This document shows positions 1-33,979 of a stretch of DNA of 64,000 bases, in pieces (position 1 is the first letter of the stretch; every line of letters starts with the position of its first letter). The stretch comes from Anaeramoeba flamelloides (lineage: Eukaryota; Metamonada; Anaeramoebidae), in contig JANTQA010000047.1 in the NCBI GenBank assembly GCA_027625915.1, positions 6,634,001 through 6,698,000 on the forward strand, in the 5' to 3' direction. The position numbers were made by a program, and so were the translations under genes. Under the pieces are notes generated by a model. That model worked only from the letters and a program-made list of their open reading frames with translations, was not told where the DNA came from and ran no database searches.

Positions 1-1666
1 TTTTAGAAGATTTGTTTTCAATACCTTCTTAATTTGTATGAATCCAAACAATTTATTAGCTTGAAATTTTCTCCTCATTGCTATTGTTTATTATTTAACT
101 AAAAAACTTATTTTACAAATTTGTTTTTCAAAATTCTTTTTTCAAATATTGCTATTTGGAATGGTGGTAAACAAAGAATATTGTTACAAATACGAAAGGA
201 AAATGATTGAACTATCGAAATCAAAAAACAACTACAAAAAGTTTCAACTCAAAGAAAAAGAAAATATGGAAAAATTTAAAGCAACATTTAAAAGTATTTT
301 GGTTTTTAAAATTAGCTTGCAAAATAAATAAGATACTTTCAAGAATCTTAAAAATAAGAAAAAAAACCTTTCAATCTTTGCTTTACTATTATTGAATTAT
401 ATGAATAAATGAAATTTGTATTTTTAAATTTCTTTTGGAAATTCTTTCAAGATAAATAGAAAGTAATTTGTTAATCAACAATTTTTTAAACAAAAGTTTT
501 TCAATTCAGAACTAAAAATAAAACAAAATTAAATCAAGGATCAGATCAAGAGTTCTTAGTATTTATCTGATTTCTTTTTGAATGAATTGGAATTTTTTTT
601 TTTAAATACAAATAAAATAAATTAAAACTTTTCAAAAATATCAGAGAAATATTTACAAATAAACTTTGTTTTTGTCCAAGTGGCCCCACATTTTTTTCCA
701 AATATAAAGTATTTTTTTATAATTAACCTTTGAATAATAAATAAGAAACAAGTAGAATAATACACATTGGAGGATAGTTGATTTCGGAATGAAACAAATC
801 TAATCAATTTATATATTTTCTTCAAAATTGAAAAACAAAAATTCTTATATAACCATTGAAACAAACAACAATTTTTGTTTTGATCCCAGATTAAGGTACT
901 AATCTCTATTAAATTTTTTTACCTAAATTTAATAGAGATTGAGAAAATTTTTTTCCAATTACTTAGATTAGAAAAGACCCTGTTTATTTTCAATATTAAA
1001 CTTATTTCTAGATAAGGAATCCTTATTTTAGAAATTGGTCAAAAAAAAAAATAATAGAGACTAGTCACTTAAAGAAAAAAGAAAATTTCAATAGAGAAAT
1101 CAAATGGGATTTTTCTACAATCATTTTTACTCCTTCAATAACATTAGAAGAACACGTTTTTACCAAGCGACTATCGATCTTTCAATAAAACAAAAATTTG
1201 CAAATGAATTGAGTTGAAAAAAAAAAGAAAAAAAGAAAAAATCTAAAAAAAATGAAAAAATGAAAAAATGATTTCAATTTGGAAATTTCCCAAATTAAAA
1301 TGTTTTCTTCTAATATCCATTCAAACTCGTTTAACTCATGTAATTCATCTATTACAAATATACCCATTTGACTGGAAAATAGTTTAATTTCAAAAATCTA
1401 GTAAAAAATCAAATTTAATTCGAACTTCTCATTTAAATTAACCATTTAAAAAGAAAAGAAAATTTAAAAACAGTAACAAAATTAATTATGTCTTCTTTTC
1501 TTCTTTGCACTTTTAATTATCTTTCTTTCACCTTAAAAAAAAACGATAAATTAATAAAACAATTTTGTAAAGAAATCTTAAAAACTTTGAAAATATTTTT
1601 AATCTTATATTTATTTATAATCATTGTATCTTTTAACACTTTTCAATATAATTTACTTCTTTTCAG
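1..1666. other. non-coding upstream stretch, probably an intron of the CYRI gene
   Basis: The exon starting at 1667 needs an upstream donor, so at least the end of this stretch is intron. I looked for CYRI N-terminal exons (the glycine-2 myristoylation start and the FYEFS region) and saw none. It contains a truncated copy of repeat family A at about 1130-1379. The short open frames here are AT-rich noise. Confidence 0.5.
1130..1379 (-). mobile_element. MITE family A, truncated copy (A3)
   Basis: Reverse complement of the first third of family A (compare 59762-60000 and 3097-3310). It keeps the terminal motif as CCCATTTGACTGGAAA at 1362-1377, the ATTACATGAGTT segment, the GAAATCATTTTTT segment and ACTATCGATC/TTGGTAAAAACGTG near 1150-1180. 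The other two thirds are absent, so it is an old fragment. Confidence 0.65.
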
Positions 1667-4599
1667 GTGGGCTTGTTGAAACACTCTTAAGAGAAATTTG
1701 CTCTGGTGATACAAAAGAAACATCGAATCGATTAGTGTCATTGCAAGCCTTGGTCAAACATTTTGTTCATTTATTAGATTTTGTAATTAGATTTGATTAT
1801 ATTAAAATGGAAAAACCCGAAATGCAAAATGATTTTAGTTATTACAGAAGATATGTAAACAGGTTTGTATTTGTTGTTTTGGATTTTAAATAATATTAAT
1901 CCAAATTTCCTTCTTTTCTTTTACTTTTTTAAATCAAATAACACAAATTCATTATATTAATTTTGATAATCACAAAAATAATTAATATTTAATTTTTATA
2001 TATTATTCTTATGATTCTGCCCATGAAAAATAACTTTTTACAAAGAAAATAGACTTGAAAAATTCTTTAATGATATCGAAAATTTATTATATAAAACCAA
2101 TATATTAATGAAACGATTAAAATTCTTATTTTAATTAACTATAATTAAAATGAATGGAAATTATTGTTTGAATATCTAATATTTTACTGAGATTTAGATT
2201 TTTAAATTAATTTATTCTTAATTTGTTTTTTTTCATTTCCATACATATTAAACGAAATATATACAGATACAGAATTAAACTAAATTTCAAAAATAGGTGC
2301 AGATTTTTCATCAGAAAAAAAATTTGTTTAATTAGTTTTTTTTTTTGAATAATAATGTATTTTACTAAAGCTTTTAGAGATAATAACCAATATAGATTAA
2401 CAAATAAAAATATAGTGTAATCATTTATTTTTTTGTAAGACAAATGAAAAAAGAAAAAAATAATAATAATAAAGTTTGCTCCGAATTGTGAAATTTAGTT
2501 TACAAACACATAGATTTACACAATTATTTAAAGATTTTTCAAAAATCATATTTATTCAAGAAATTAACGATTTTTATTTCAATTTAAGATAATCAATAAA
2601 ATTGTGATATTAACTCCAAAATCATGTTATGATTATTAAACCGTGATAAATTAAGGAACCTGAGAATTGATGAAATATTTTGATTAATAATTAATCGCGA
2701 TATTACATAAAATCATTTAAATTGATCAATATCAAGATATTAGATACACGCCACGATATGCTATAAAATCTTGATAATTATCCAAAAATCGTGATGAATG
2801 CCGAAATATCAAAAGAAAAAATTAATCACGATATAATAGTTGATGGGTTTTTGGGCTAAAAGAAAATATTTTTAGTTTTAAAAAAATTTTTTTTGATCAA
2901 AAAAACAGTTTATGTGAAAAAAAGTTATTCTTTTAAAAAACAACAAAAAAGATACTTGATTCTATCAAGGATCAGATCAAAGAGTTTTTTTGTATTTTGT
3001 TTTGAATTTGGTTGACAAAACGAGAGAACCTTTATATCAATAACTATAACAATACCTTTAGGTAAATATTTGTTTTTCAATCCATTGTAAACCATTTTCC
3101 AGTCAAAAGGGGCCCAGTTGTAATGAGTGAATTACATGAGTTTAAAGGGTTGGCATGGAAATAAGAAGAAAAAATTTATTTTGGAAATCTTCAAAATTGA
3201 AATCATTTTTTTCACATTTTTGTTTTTTTTTTTCGATTTTTTTTTGACACGTAATTCATTTGTAAAAATTTTTTTTTATTGCAGATCAATAGTCACTTGG
3301 TAAAAATTTGTTATTCTAAGGTCATTGAAACCTTGAAAATGAATGTTGAGAAATCATATTGATTTCTATTGGAATTTTATTCAATCTTTGATCCTGATAT
3401 TTGAATAATAAATGTGAAAAATTTTCACTTCATTTTCATTTCCTTTTTCAAATAGAGACACACAAATCCCAACCTACTTCGTCTGGGGACTTGATTTCTA
3501 AAAGAAAAGTATCGAAAACGAAGTGAAAATTGTTTCCTATTTATTATTCAAATACCAGTAGGAGATCAAAACGAACATTCTTGTTTTTCTCAATGGGGAT
3601 TTCATTAAGAATTTGAGTTTTTCAATTTTTAAAGAAAATTTATTGATTAATTACTTTTATTTCAGAGGGGTATCAACAATTTGTTGATGTTTATTATTCT
3701 GCTTATTTCTTATTTGTTCTTCAAAGGTCAATTATATAAAATAATTGATATTTTAAAAAAATGTTGTTTTTTGGATTCCCCCTTAACAGAAACAAATTTA
3801 GTATTATAAATTGTGAATAAATAAAAACGCTTAAAGAACAACCAAGTACGAATGCTCATTTAAGAATGTATCTCCTCAATTAAACCATTTTCTTTATTCT
3901 ATTCGGGTTTATAGGGGATGGCTAACTTTTCAAAAGCTTTCTCGATAACCTGACAACATTATTACTAATTATAAAGATTGATTGAAAAGCTTGTTTTATT
4001 CTTCATCTTCTTCTTCTTATTATTTTCATAGCTTTCATTTTAGAGAAAGCCCAACTCGAGTCGAAAGATATTTTTGTTTTTATCGATCACTCAGATAGAA
4101 TGGAAATTTCTCTTTCTTCTTTTTGATTATTTAATTCGTGAAGGTAATAATCACATTTTTAAAAAACTCAACTAAACTTTATTTCAAAAAGTGAGACTCA
4201 CTTGAAATAATAAATTGTGAAAAAAAAAAAATATTATTTAGTATTCAATAACAACTAATAATTAAATCTTATTAAAAATTCACTTTTTAATTCTTATAAA
4301 TATACAAAAACCTGATATTTTCAAAATTAAAAAAATAAAAATCAAAAACATCAAGAATAAGTGAATAAACATTTTTGAAATGAGCTTTACGGATTTTATT
4401 TTTTACCGAACTTTCAATGAAAAAAGGATAACAAAAAGATTTTTTGATAATAAATCTATTCATTATAAAAGATATTATAGTGTCAATTTTCTTAATATTT
4501 ATTTGTATTTACGAAGATCTTTTTTTTTTCAATGTGACTTATTTAAAAAGAAAAATAAAGCAAAAAAACAAAAAGGATCAAAAAAAATAATATGAAAAA

Positions 4600-4630
<31 letters not shown>

Positions 4631-5810
4631 AAAGTAAAAAAAAACACAAAAAAAAAATAAAGAATGAGAAAAACAAAAGAAAAGAAAAACAGTTTTAAAA
4701 AATAGCTTTGACAAAATTAGAAAAAAATCAATTTGATCTCCAAAATGAAAATTTATTTTGAGAAAATTATTGGATGGAAATGAGCTAACTAAAGTTAAAT
4801 TGATCTTTTGGAATACAGATTCTAAGATAAGAAAAAAACAAAAATATCAAGCACAAAATTTTTTCTCAATTAATAATGAAAAGCTTGTAAAAAAAAAATA
4901 TAGATTATTTTCAAAAAAAAAAAATATTTGAAATCTTAGTTTATTAATGATTTTCAATTCAAAAAAATCATTTCAATTTTAAAGCATTTTATAATCATTT
5001 CCAAAAATTTATAAAGTATCAATTTTAGATATGCACCATCAAATGATTATTATGGGTTATTTTTTCTAAAAATTGGAAATAAAGTATTCATGACTATCAA
5101 TTAATTGCAATATGAATTTATATTTACTAACCTAGCCAACTTTTATTTTCTTTTATTTATTTAATTCCCGAATCAATAAATCTAATAGAAAACGAAGCGA
5201 ATTAGACATCAATGATCTTGTTGTTAGTGACCAAGATTGTGATTCTATGAGTTTAACTTTTGCATACCCAGCTCCAATGTTAAAAGGTGTTATTGATACA
5301 ATGAAAGCATTTAAAGGAAAAGTAAACATTTTATTTTTATTTTTGTTTTGATTTTTTTATTTCTTTTTTGTTTTTTTAATCACAATTTCCTTTTAAAATT
5401 AATATTAATATTATTGCCAATGTCTCTCTATATATGAATACGTATCTATTATTGTATATTCTATTATTTTGACAATTTCTTATCAGAGAGTAGTACCAGA
5501 AGAAAATTTAACTCAAGGATTAAGTTCAATGGTGAATGTATTTTATTATTTACTTGAAAACAAAAAAATTGAAAACAAAGACACAAAAATGTTTTGTCTT
5601 AGGGCAATGGTTGCAACTCTAGTCATATTTGACCATGTTGATGAAAAAGGTGCATTTCATAATAAGTCACTAATTAATGTTAAAGGTTGTTTAACATTAC
5701 TTGCAAATTTTGATCCCAAACAACAATCTTTAATAAATATTGTCAAATTCTCTTCAGCGCATTGGAGAGACGAAAAAACTAAACAATCTTTAAAGGCAAT
5801 TTTGAACTAA
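1667..5810 (+). CDS. CYRI/FAM49-family Rac1-binding protein, 3' part (5' exons outside window)
   Basis: Three exons can be placed: 1667-1862, 5189-5321 and 5487-5810 (stop TAA). Phases join exactly: AG plus A makes Arg, then a phase-0 junction. The protein reads like the last two thirds of CYRI-A/B (FAM49). The signature QNDFSYYRR is followed by NRKRSELD, then FAYPAPMLKG, then MFCLRAMVATLVIFDHV and the C-terminal KQSLKAILN. In animals CYRI binds active Rac1 through the two arginines of YYRR, both present here, and restrains the Scar/WAVE complex and so Arp2/3-driven protrusion. The first exon opens at a TTTTCAG acceptor in phase 1, so at least one coding exon lies upstream. I found no convincing N-terminal exon in 1-1666. 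The 3.3-kb intron between the first two exons holds copies of repeat families A and C. Family assignment is confident; partner and role are inferred from the family. Confidence 0.9.
3097..3792 (+). mobile_element. MITE family A, full-length diverged copy (A2)
   Basis: Collinear with the 59762-60452 copy over its whole length: GGGGCCCAGTTGTAATG at the start, then GATCAATAGTCACTTGGTAA, AAGTATCGAAAACGAAGTGA and CCAATTATATAAAATAATTG-type segments. Left end CCAGTCAAAAGGGGCCC is intact; right end (ATTCCCCCTTAACAGAAA) has drifted. Non-coding, about 695 bp, sits in the CYRI intron. Confidence 0.8.
4180..4775 (-). mobile_element. MITE family C, copy in inverted orientation (C3)
   Basis: Matches the reverse complement of the copies at 21721-22310 and 27573-28173: ends in TTTCAAAAAGTGAGACTCAC, then ATTCACTTTTTAATTC, CGAACTTTCA, GAAGATCTTTTTTTTTTCA and GAAAATTTATTTTGA. 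The far end (after about 4775) has decayed. Confidence 0.65.
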
Positions 5811-8692
5811 TATCATAAACTATATTGAAAGATATTTAATCAATTTTTATTAAAGTAACTTTTAGTATTTAATAATTATTAAAAAAAAAACAAAAATTTA
5901 TGATCTAAAAATTTGAAACAATAATGATATTTTTTTAAATAATTTTTTTCTCGTTTTTTATTTTTTGATATTATTTTTTTACTTTTTTTTTTTTTTTTGT
6001 CCAGAAATTATAAAAAGTAAAAAAATCAATTCCATTTTTTACATTCAGATAGAAAATTTTTACTTTGATGTATAGAAAACATAAATAAAAAAAATATTCT
6101 TGGATCTATTTATTATTTCGAAACAAAAATAGGGGATATTGTTTAAAAAATAATCAAGAGAAAGTTTTTAAATTTGAAACAAGAACTTTTTGTTTAAAAC
6201 AATTATAATTTATACGAAAAGACGAAAAAAAATTGGGTATTTTAAGGTGACATTGGATTATAGTTATATTCACAAAACAAACATTTCTTACTTTCATTTA
6301 ATAAAAAAAGTTAAAGTTTTTTTACACTTGCTGCTTTTTCCAAATTTTCTTTTTTATGTTGTACAAGTTACTACCTTTTTGTTTTTTATTGGAAACGTTT
6401 GGAGGAAGTTATAAGAAATAATAATTCATTATTCAAATTGATAAACTTGTTAAGATAGGATCTTATAAAAACTGAACCTGTTCATAATTCGATCAGAAGT
6501 TAAATGGTTTTGATTGAAGTGGTGTAATTTGAAACCCAACTCAGGTGTACTCAATAAGTCTTACAGTATAATATATTGAGTTAGATATTTTACTAGTTTA
6601 ATGCTGTTGAATATATATCTTGAATAAGTATTTTACATACACCAGATTTAGGAAACTTTCAAAAAAGAAAAATAAAAATAAAAAAATCAAATATTGTTCC
6701 AACTCCAACTATTGATCAAATTATATAAATTTAAAAATTATCTGTATTGAAAAAATTTTTAAATTTTACAAGATAAATAAAAAATTATTTTATTTTCAAA
6801 TTTCTTATATATATATATATATAACTTCAATTTCGATTTAAAATATAAATCTCATTCCAAAAATTTGGACTCACTCAAAATCAAAAATAGGTAAGTAAAT
6901 GAAATTTATTATTTTTTTTCAAAAGTAATATAAAACAACATTTAAGTTACCCAGTATTAAATTTTTTATAAGAAATTATTTACATCCTAATAAGAGAAAA
7001 AAATATCTAACAAAAAAATCAAAACGAGTGTGTCCAAAATAAGAAAATGAGCTGAAATGAAGGATTTTAAACAAAAAATACACTGGCAAATTTGTTGAAA
7101 TTTCACCAACAATTGTTGATCGATCAAATGAACAAATAACATCGACCATGTGTATGTGCTTTTCCAATTTAACAAACTCAACATTAACCTTTTATCAACC
7201 ATCGAAAAAAAAATTCACAGATCTTACATAACAGATTACGTAACTGGAAAAAAATTTTAATTTCAATAAAATAGAAAAGACAAAAAATGAAAGAGTTTGT
7301 AAAATCAAAATTATTCATAAATTGAATGTAAACTGGAGTATCAAAATATAGCTATTTTTTTTCAAATGTTTAAACTGTGTTTAAATTTTTGTAATTTAGT
7401 TTACATTATTATGAAAGGTAATCAATAGACAAAACAAATTTTATATAAGATGTCAAAAAATATTTTCTATTAAATAAATTATTTAATCAAGTATTTTAAA
7501 TAATGTTGGAAAAGAAAGTGTCTCTAAAAAATCCCCTTTATTTCTAATGTGCTTTAATCTTTAAAATTTGAAAGTTTTTGATATTTTGAAAATTATTCAA
7601 AAAAACAAATGAAGAACGATCACAAAACATTTCAAATGCATACAATTAGAACTTTTCAATAACAGTCCTTGAGTGTTTCAAATTAATGATAAATTTGGAA
7701 AGACTGATATATTCTACTTGAGTGAAATTTATCCGTTCTTTGGCACGATTAATCAATAATAGAATTTGTAATTGTAAAGGGATAGATAATTATCATCTCT
7801 TTTACTCCATTTGTTCTTCGATAATTCGTTTCATTAAGATTTGTTATTTTCAACTGAAGTATACTTAGTTCTATCAATACACATGATAAAAGGAGCTGTC
7901 CTAACATTTTAAATGAAATAGCTTTGAATTTCAATTTATTCCTTTAAACTTTATAAAAAAAAAAAAAATTTTTTTTTATATGAATAAAATTCCTTCTGAA
8001 AAATTTTTTGAATTAAAAAATTTAGTATTGAACCATTTTTTTAGATAGGTTTATTAATAATTGTAAATGTTAAGATTTTTTCTCTAAGATAATTCTTTAC
8101 AAATACTATATCTTAGATTCTTTCAGTAACAATTCAAATGATATCTTTTATTTCAAAGGTAAATAAACTACTTGGGATTCTAAAGGGTAGATAACAATAC
8201 CAATATGATTGGAAAAAAGATTAAATTATCGTTTCAATAGAGATGCACTTGATTTTTAATTGTTTAATACCTTTTAAATGTTTCTTCATATATTTACCAA
8301 TTAATTCATTTGAAAAAAGAATTTTTTTTTGTATTCTTGAATACAATCTTTTATGTTTTGACGAAATAAGCTAATTAAAAAAAAATAAAAACGAAAAATT
8401 AGTTATTTTCTAAATATGATACAATAGAATTTTATTAATGGTAAAAAATGAAATGTGTATTTAACTACTCAATGTTTACATTCTCAATCAAAATTCCAGA
8501 ATAATAATAAAAAAAAAAATAACCATTTGAAAAAATGAACCTTTTCAATATCTCATAAAGAAAAAACTCAAAAACAAAAAATATTTTCAAATATTTATTT
8601 TAATACATAAATTTAATTTTGTTTGACTAGACAAATAAAAAAAACGAAAAAAAAAAAAATTAAAAAATAAATATTAAAAGATATAAAAACAT
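5811..8692. other. intergenic region between convergent CYRI and WDFY3-like genes
   Basis: About 2.9 kb of AT-rich sequence holding both gene 3' ends. A short TA microsatellite lies near 6809-6824. Open frames up to about 75 codons on both strands lack recognisable motifs and I treat them as chance. No RNA gene seen. Confidence 0.6.
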
Positions 8693-30660
<21,968 letters not shown>

Positions 30661-33600
30661 TGTCTCTTTTTTTTAGTTCTTTTCTTCTTACTCGGCGTAA
30701 GAATGGAGATTTTTCTTTTTAAAAAAAGGATGTTAATGAAGTAAAATGAAATTAAAAAGACTGAATAGCCAAAATATTTTGTTTGTGGTTGTTCGATTTT
30801 TAAATACTTTTAAAATAATTGTTATTCGCCTTATGGGAATTCTAAAAATTGCCTTATTGAAAAAAAATTCAAAAGATTTGGCGATTTTTGAGTAAAATTT
30901 TGACTTATTTATTTTTACAGTCAAACGACAAGTTCTAAAGAAAAAAAAGGGTTTTTGGTTTGCCAGATTTTATTCATGGTAGGTTTTACGAAGTTCTTTT
31001 AGACATAATCGAAAAATTCTACTTGATCTTGAGATTTCAATTCATTAATATCATCTCAAAGAATTCTATTTGACATTATCAACAAATAATATCTTTTTTG
31101 AAAATTTTAATCGAGTACTTTTTTTTTTATTCTTTTTCAAATACAACACATAACTCGGTATCTATATAGTGTAATGAAGAAAAAAACATTTTTACAATTT
31201 AACTCGGTTTATTTTGTGAAAATTTGAAATTATGAATTGAATTTTTTTCAAAATTTTGTTATTATTTTTTCCAATTTATTAAATTTTTAGGATAATATAT
31301 TGTTTTGATTTATTTATTTAGAGAAGGGAGTAATTAAAGAAAATTTATCAAATAAAAAATGAGAAGAAGAAAAATAATTAAAATATATATATATATAATA
31401 ATATTGTCATTTTCATGACCAAATAGAAATTTATCCGTTTCCTGAATACACATGAGGAGCACAAAAACCCAATAGAAAGATTATCAATTACAGACAGAAA
31501 TACCAGAATTTGTGATTAATAATTGGTGTTTCAGGACTCTCAGAGTGGGGCAATACAATTATATTGTTTTTATCAGTTCAAAAAATTTTTTCCAAAACTG
31601 AACTCTATTTTTTGAGATAAATTTTGTAATTTGGAACTTCATTTTTTGAATTTATTTTTTAGAAGTTGAACTTGAAGAATTGAATATTATATTTACTTAA
31701 TGTTTTTGTTTTTTATTTGCTTATTTAATCTATTGGATACTTGACAATAGAAAAAAGTTTGTTATTTAGAAAAGCTCTTTTTACGGGGTCTCAACTTGAT
31801 GTTTTTACTAAGTATTCAATATAAAGAAAATTATTGGATTCAAAGATTATAAAATAAGTGCTAAAAAAAAAAATCAATGGAACTTAAAAATAGCTGATGA
31901 TTAAGAGTTTCTTATGATTTTTCAAAAGACAAAAGAAAAGGGGGTGTGGTTTATTTTCTCTGTAAAAGTGTTATTTCTAATTTTTTAGTTTCAAAATTTC
32001 CAATAAGAAGCATAATTACCTTTATCATTATAAAATGGCAGGAATATAAATGATGTATTTATTTTGAAGAATCTAGAAGAGATTATTATTGTGCAGTTTT
32101 TGATTAATTTTAATTAATTTTGTAATCTAATTTCTTTGAATATTTTTTTTATTTAATAGGTGTTCCCTAGAAAATAATTGATATCTTGAATGATTTTATT
32201 ATTTAAATATTTTTTGTATAAATTGAAAGATTTTGTTGAAATTTTATTATTATTATGAATATTGGGTATATATTTTTGTAATTTATGAATTTTTGATATT
32301 TTTAAATTAAGAGTTGTAGATTTTTCATTTTTCATTATTTTTGTTGCTATTTTTTTTTTTTTTTTTTTTGAATTTTTGAAATTTAAAAGAAAATTTGTTA
32401 AAATTTACTGTTTATTTCAAAAAGTAAAAAAAAACTAGAACAGTTCACAAATAAAATAGAAAACCTCATAAAATCAATAGATTTTCACAAATAAACAGAA
32501 AACACAAGAAAATCTAACCCTGATTTTTTTTTTTAATTTGAGAAACTAAAAATTAAATAAATTTTCGGTTTATTTCTCAAATAAAAAAAAAAAAACTCAA
32601 AATAAGAGGTATTTAAAACTCCTCTTAAATTAGAAAAAAAAAATAAATTATTATTTTTTAATTTCCCATTTGGGACTTATAAAAAAATTATTTTTACCTT
32701 ATTATTCGCTTAATCCAAAAAATATCCTTTTTGATTTTTTTGGTAATTGAATTTTGTTTGTAGTTAATAACAAACAGAAATTATAATTATTTGGGGGAAA
32801 ATTATTAAATTTCAAATTTTGTCAAATTCTCATTTTTTTCAAAAAAGTTAATTCCATTTAAATATATTGACTGTGTGTATTTAAAAGCATCTTTACGGGT
32901 AGGTTAGAGTATGCTAGAGTAGGTTTTTGGTGTTTGAATGGTATACTAGTAAATTTTGGCAAAGGTTTTGAAAAAAAAATTATTAAGAGACCAATTAGAC
33001 TTTTGCAACTTGTTTTAAGGGTAAAAATTTACACTTAACTTTGGTGGTTAAAATGGGATTTCGAACAAATTTTTGTAAAATATTTATTATTGATGATTTC
33101 AAGATTTTGGATTTTCTACAATTTAGTAATAAAATACTACCAATCACAAAATAATATGTTTTTTTTTTTCCTCCCAAAACTATAAAAAAACATGAAAAAC
33201 TTTCATACCAACCATAATAATCAAGAAACTCTTCAAAAATATGAAAAATTTCAATTTGACCAATTTTGAAATTTGACATAATTTGAAATTTAATAATATA
33301 CCCTTATTTGGTCTTTGTTAAAATTTTATCCTTAATTTCTCCTGTCTTTCAAAAATCAATTAACAGAAAATACATTTTTTTGACTTGAAATATAAATAAT
33401 CAGTCAATATTCTATTGACTATTTTCGGTTCCGATATTTATATATTGATGTTTTTACAATTCATTTTTAATACTGGTTTGATATTATTTTTAAAATTTGA
33501 TAGCTTTCAATTCAAAAAAAAAAAATCTCAAATCAAAATTTTACATAATGTTTTTTGAATTGTTGTTTTGGGAAAATTTTTAAAATAAAAAATCAAAAGG

Positions 33601-33979
33601 TGTCTTTATTTAATGAAAAGGGACAAAAGATTTATTGTAATTTAGATTTTTGAATTTAAAATTGAAAAGTTGTATTTGTGGAAAAATTTATCTGTAGTAT
33701 ATATATTGAAAAATATCAAAGTAAAAAAAAAAAAAAAACACCAATAATACAAAAGTAATAATTCTTTATGAAATTGTTTATTTATGATAAATAATTAAAG
33801 ATATAATCAATAAATATATGAATTAAAAACGAACTAATTTTGGATAGCTGATCAAATATAATTATTTACAAATTGAAAAGTGAACGTTGGGGGTATATAT
33901 TTATTATAATGTAATCTCTTTGGAAATATTGGTAAAATATTTCTAAAAAACTCAAAAGTACAGCTAAAAAAAAAAAAAA
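30661..33979. other. intergenic region between the WDFY3-like start and the TOR 3' end
   Basis: About 3.3 kb. Upstream of the predicted ATG at 30660 there should be the WDFY3-like promoter, but no clear element stands out. Minus-strand frames at 32153-32335 (60 codons, Lys/Asn-rich) and 32995-33279 (94 codons) show no family features. A short segment at 31306-31380 resembles 53320-53400. Confidence 0.5.

Larger units (their letters stand above)
1863..5188 (+). other. giant intron of the CYRI gene (3,326 bp)
   Basis: Donor GTTTGT at 1863, acceptor TCTAATAG ending at 5188. It holds a near-complete family A element (3097-3792) and a family C copy (about 4180-4775), and a stretch at 2600-2840 rich in the motif ATCGTGAT and its complement. 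No coding exon recognised inside; the two flanking exons are adjacent in CYRI alignments. Confidence 0.75.

Noticed and set aside
149-395. Open frames near the window start as missing N-terminal CYRI exons
   Set aside because: The translations (MVVNKEYCYKYERK...) do not resemble the CYRI N-terminus, and no fitting splice signals join them to 1667.
1488-1665. ORF MSSFLLCTFNYL... as CYRI coding sequence before GGLVETLLRE
   Set aside because: A good TTTTCAG acceptor at 1661-1666 and the hydrophobic, non-homologous sequence upstream indicate intron.
32995-33279. 94-codon minus-strand ORF as a small gene
   Set aside because: Composition like its surroundings, no motif, no clear splice or regulatory context.
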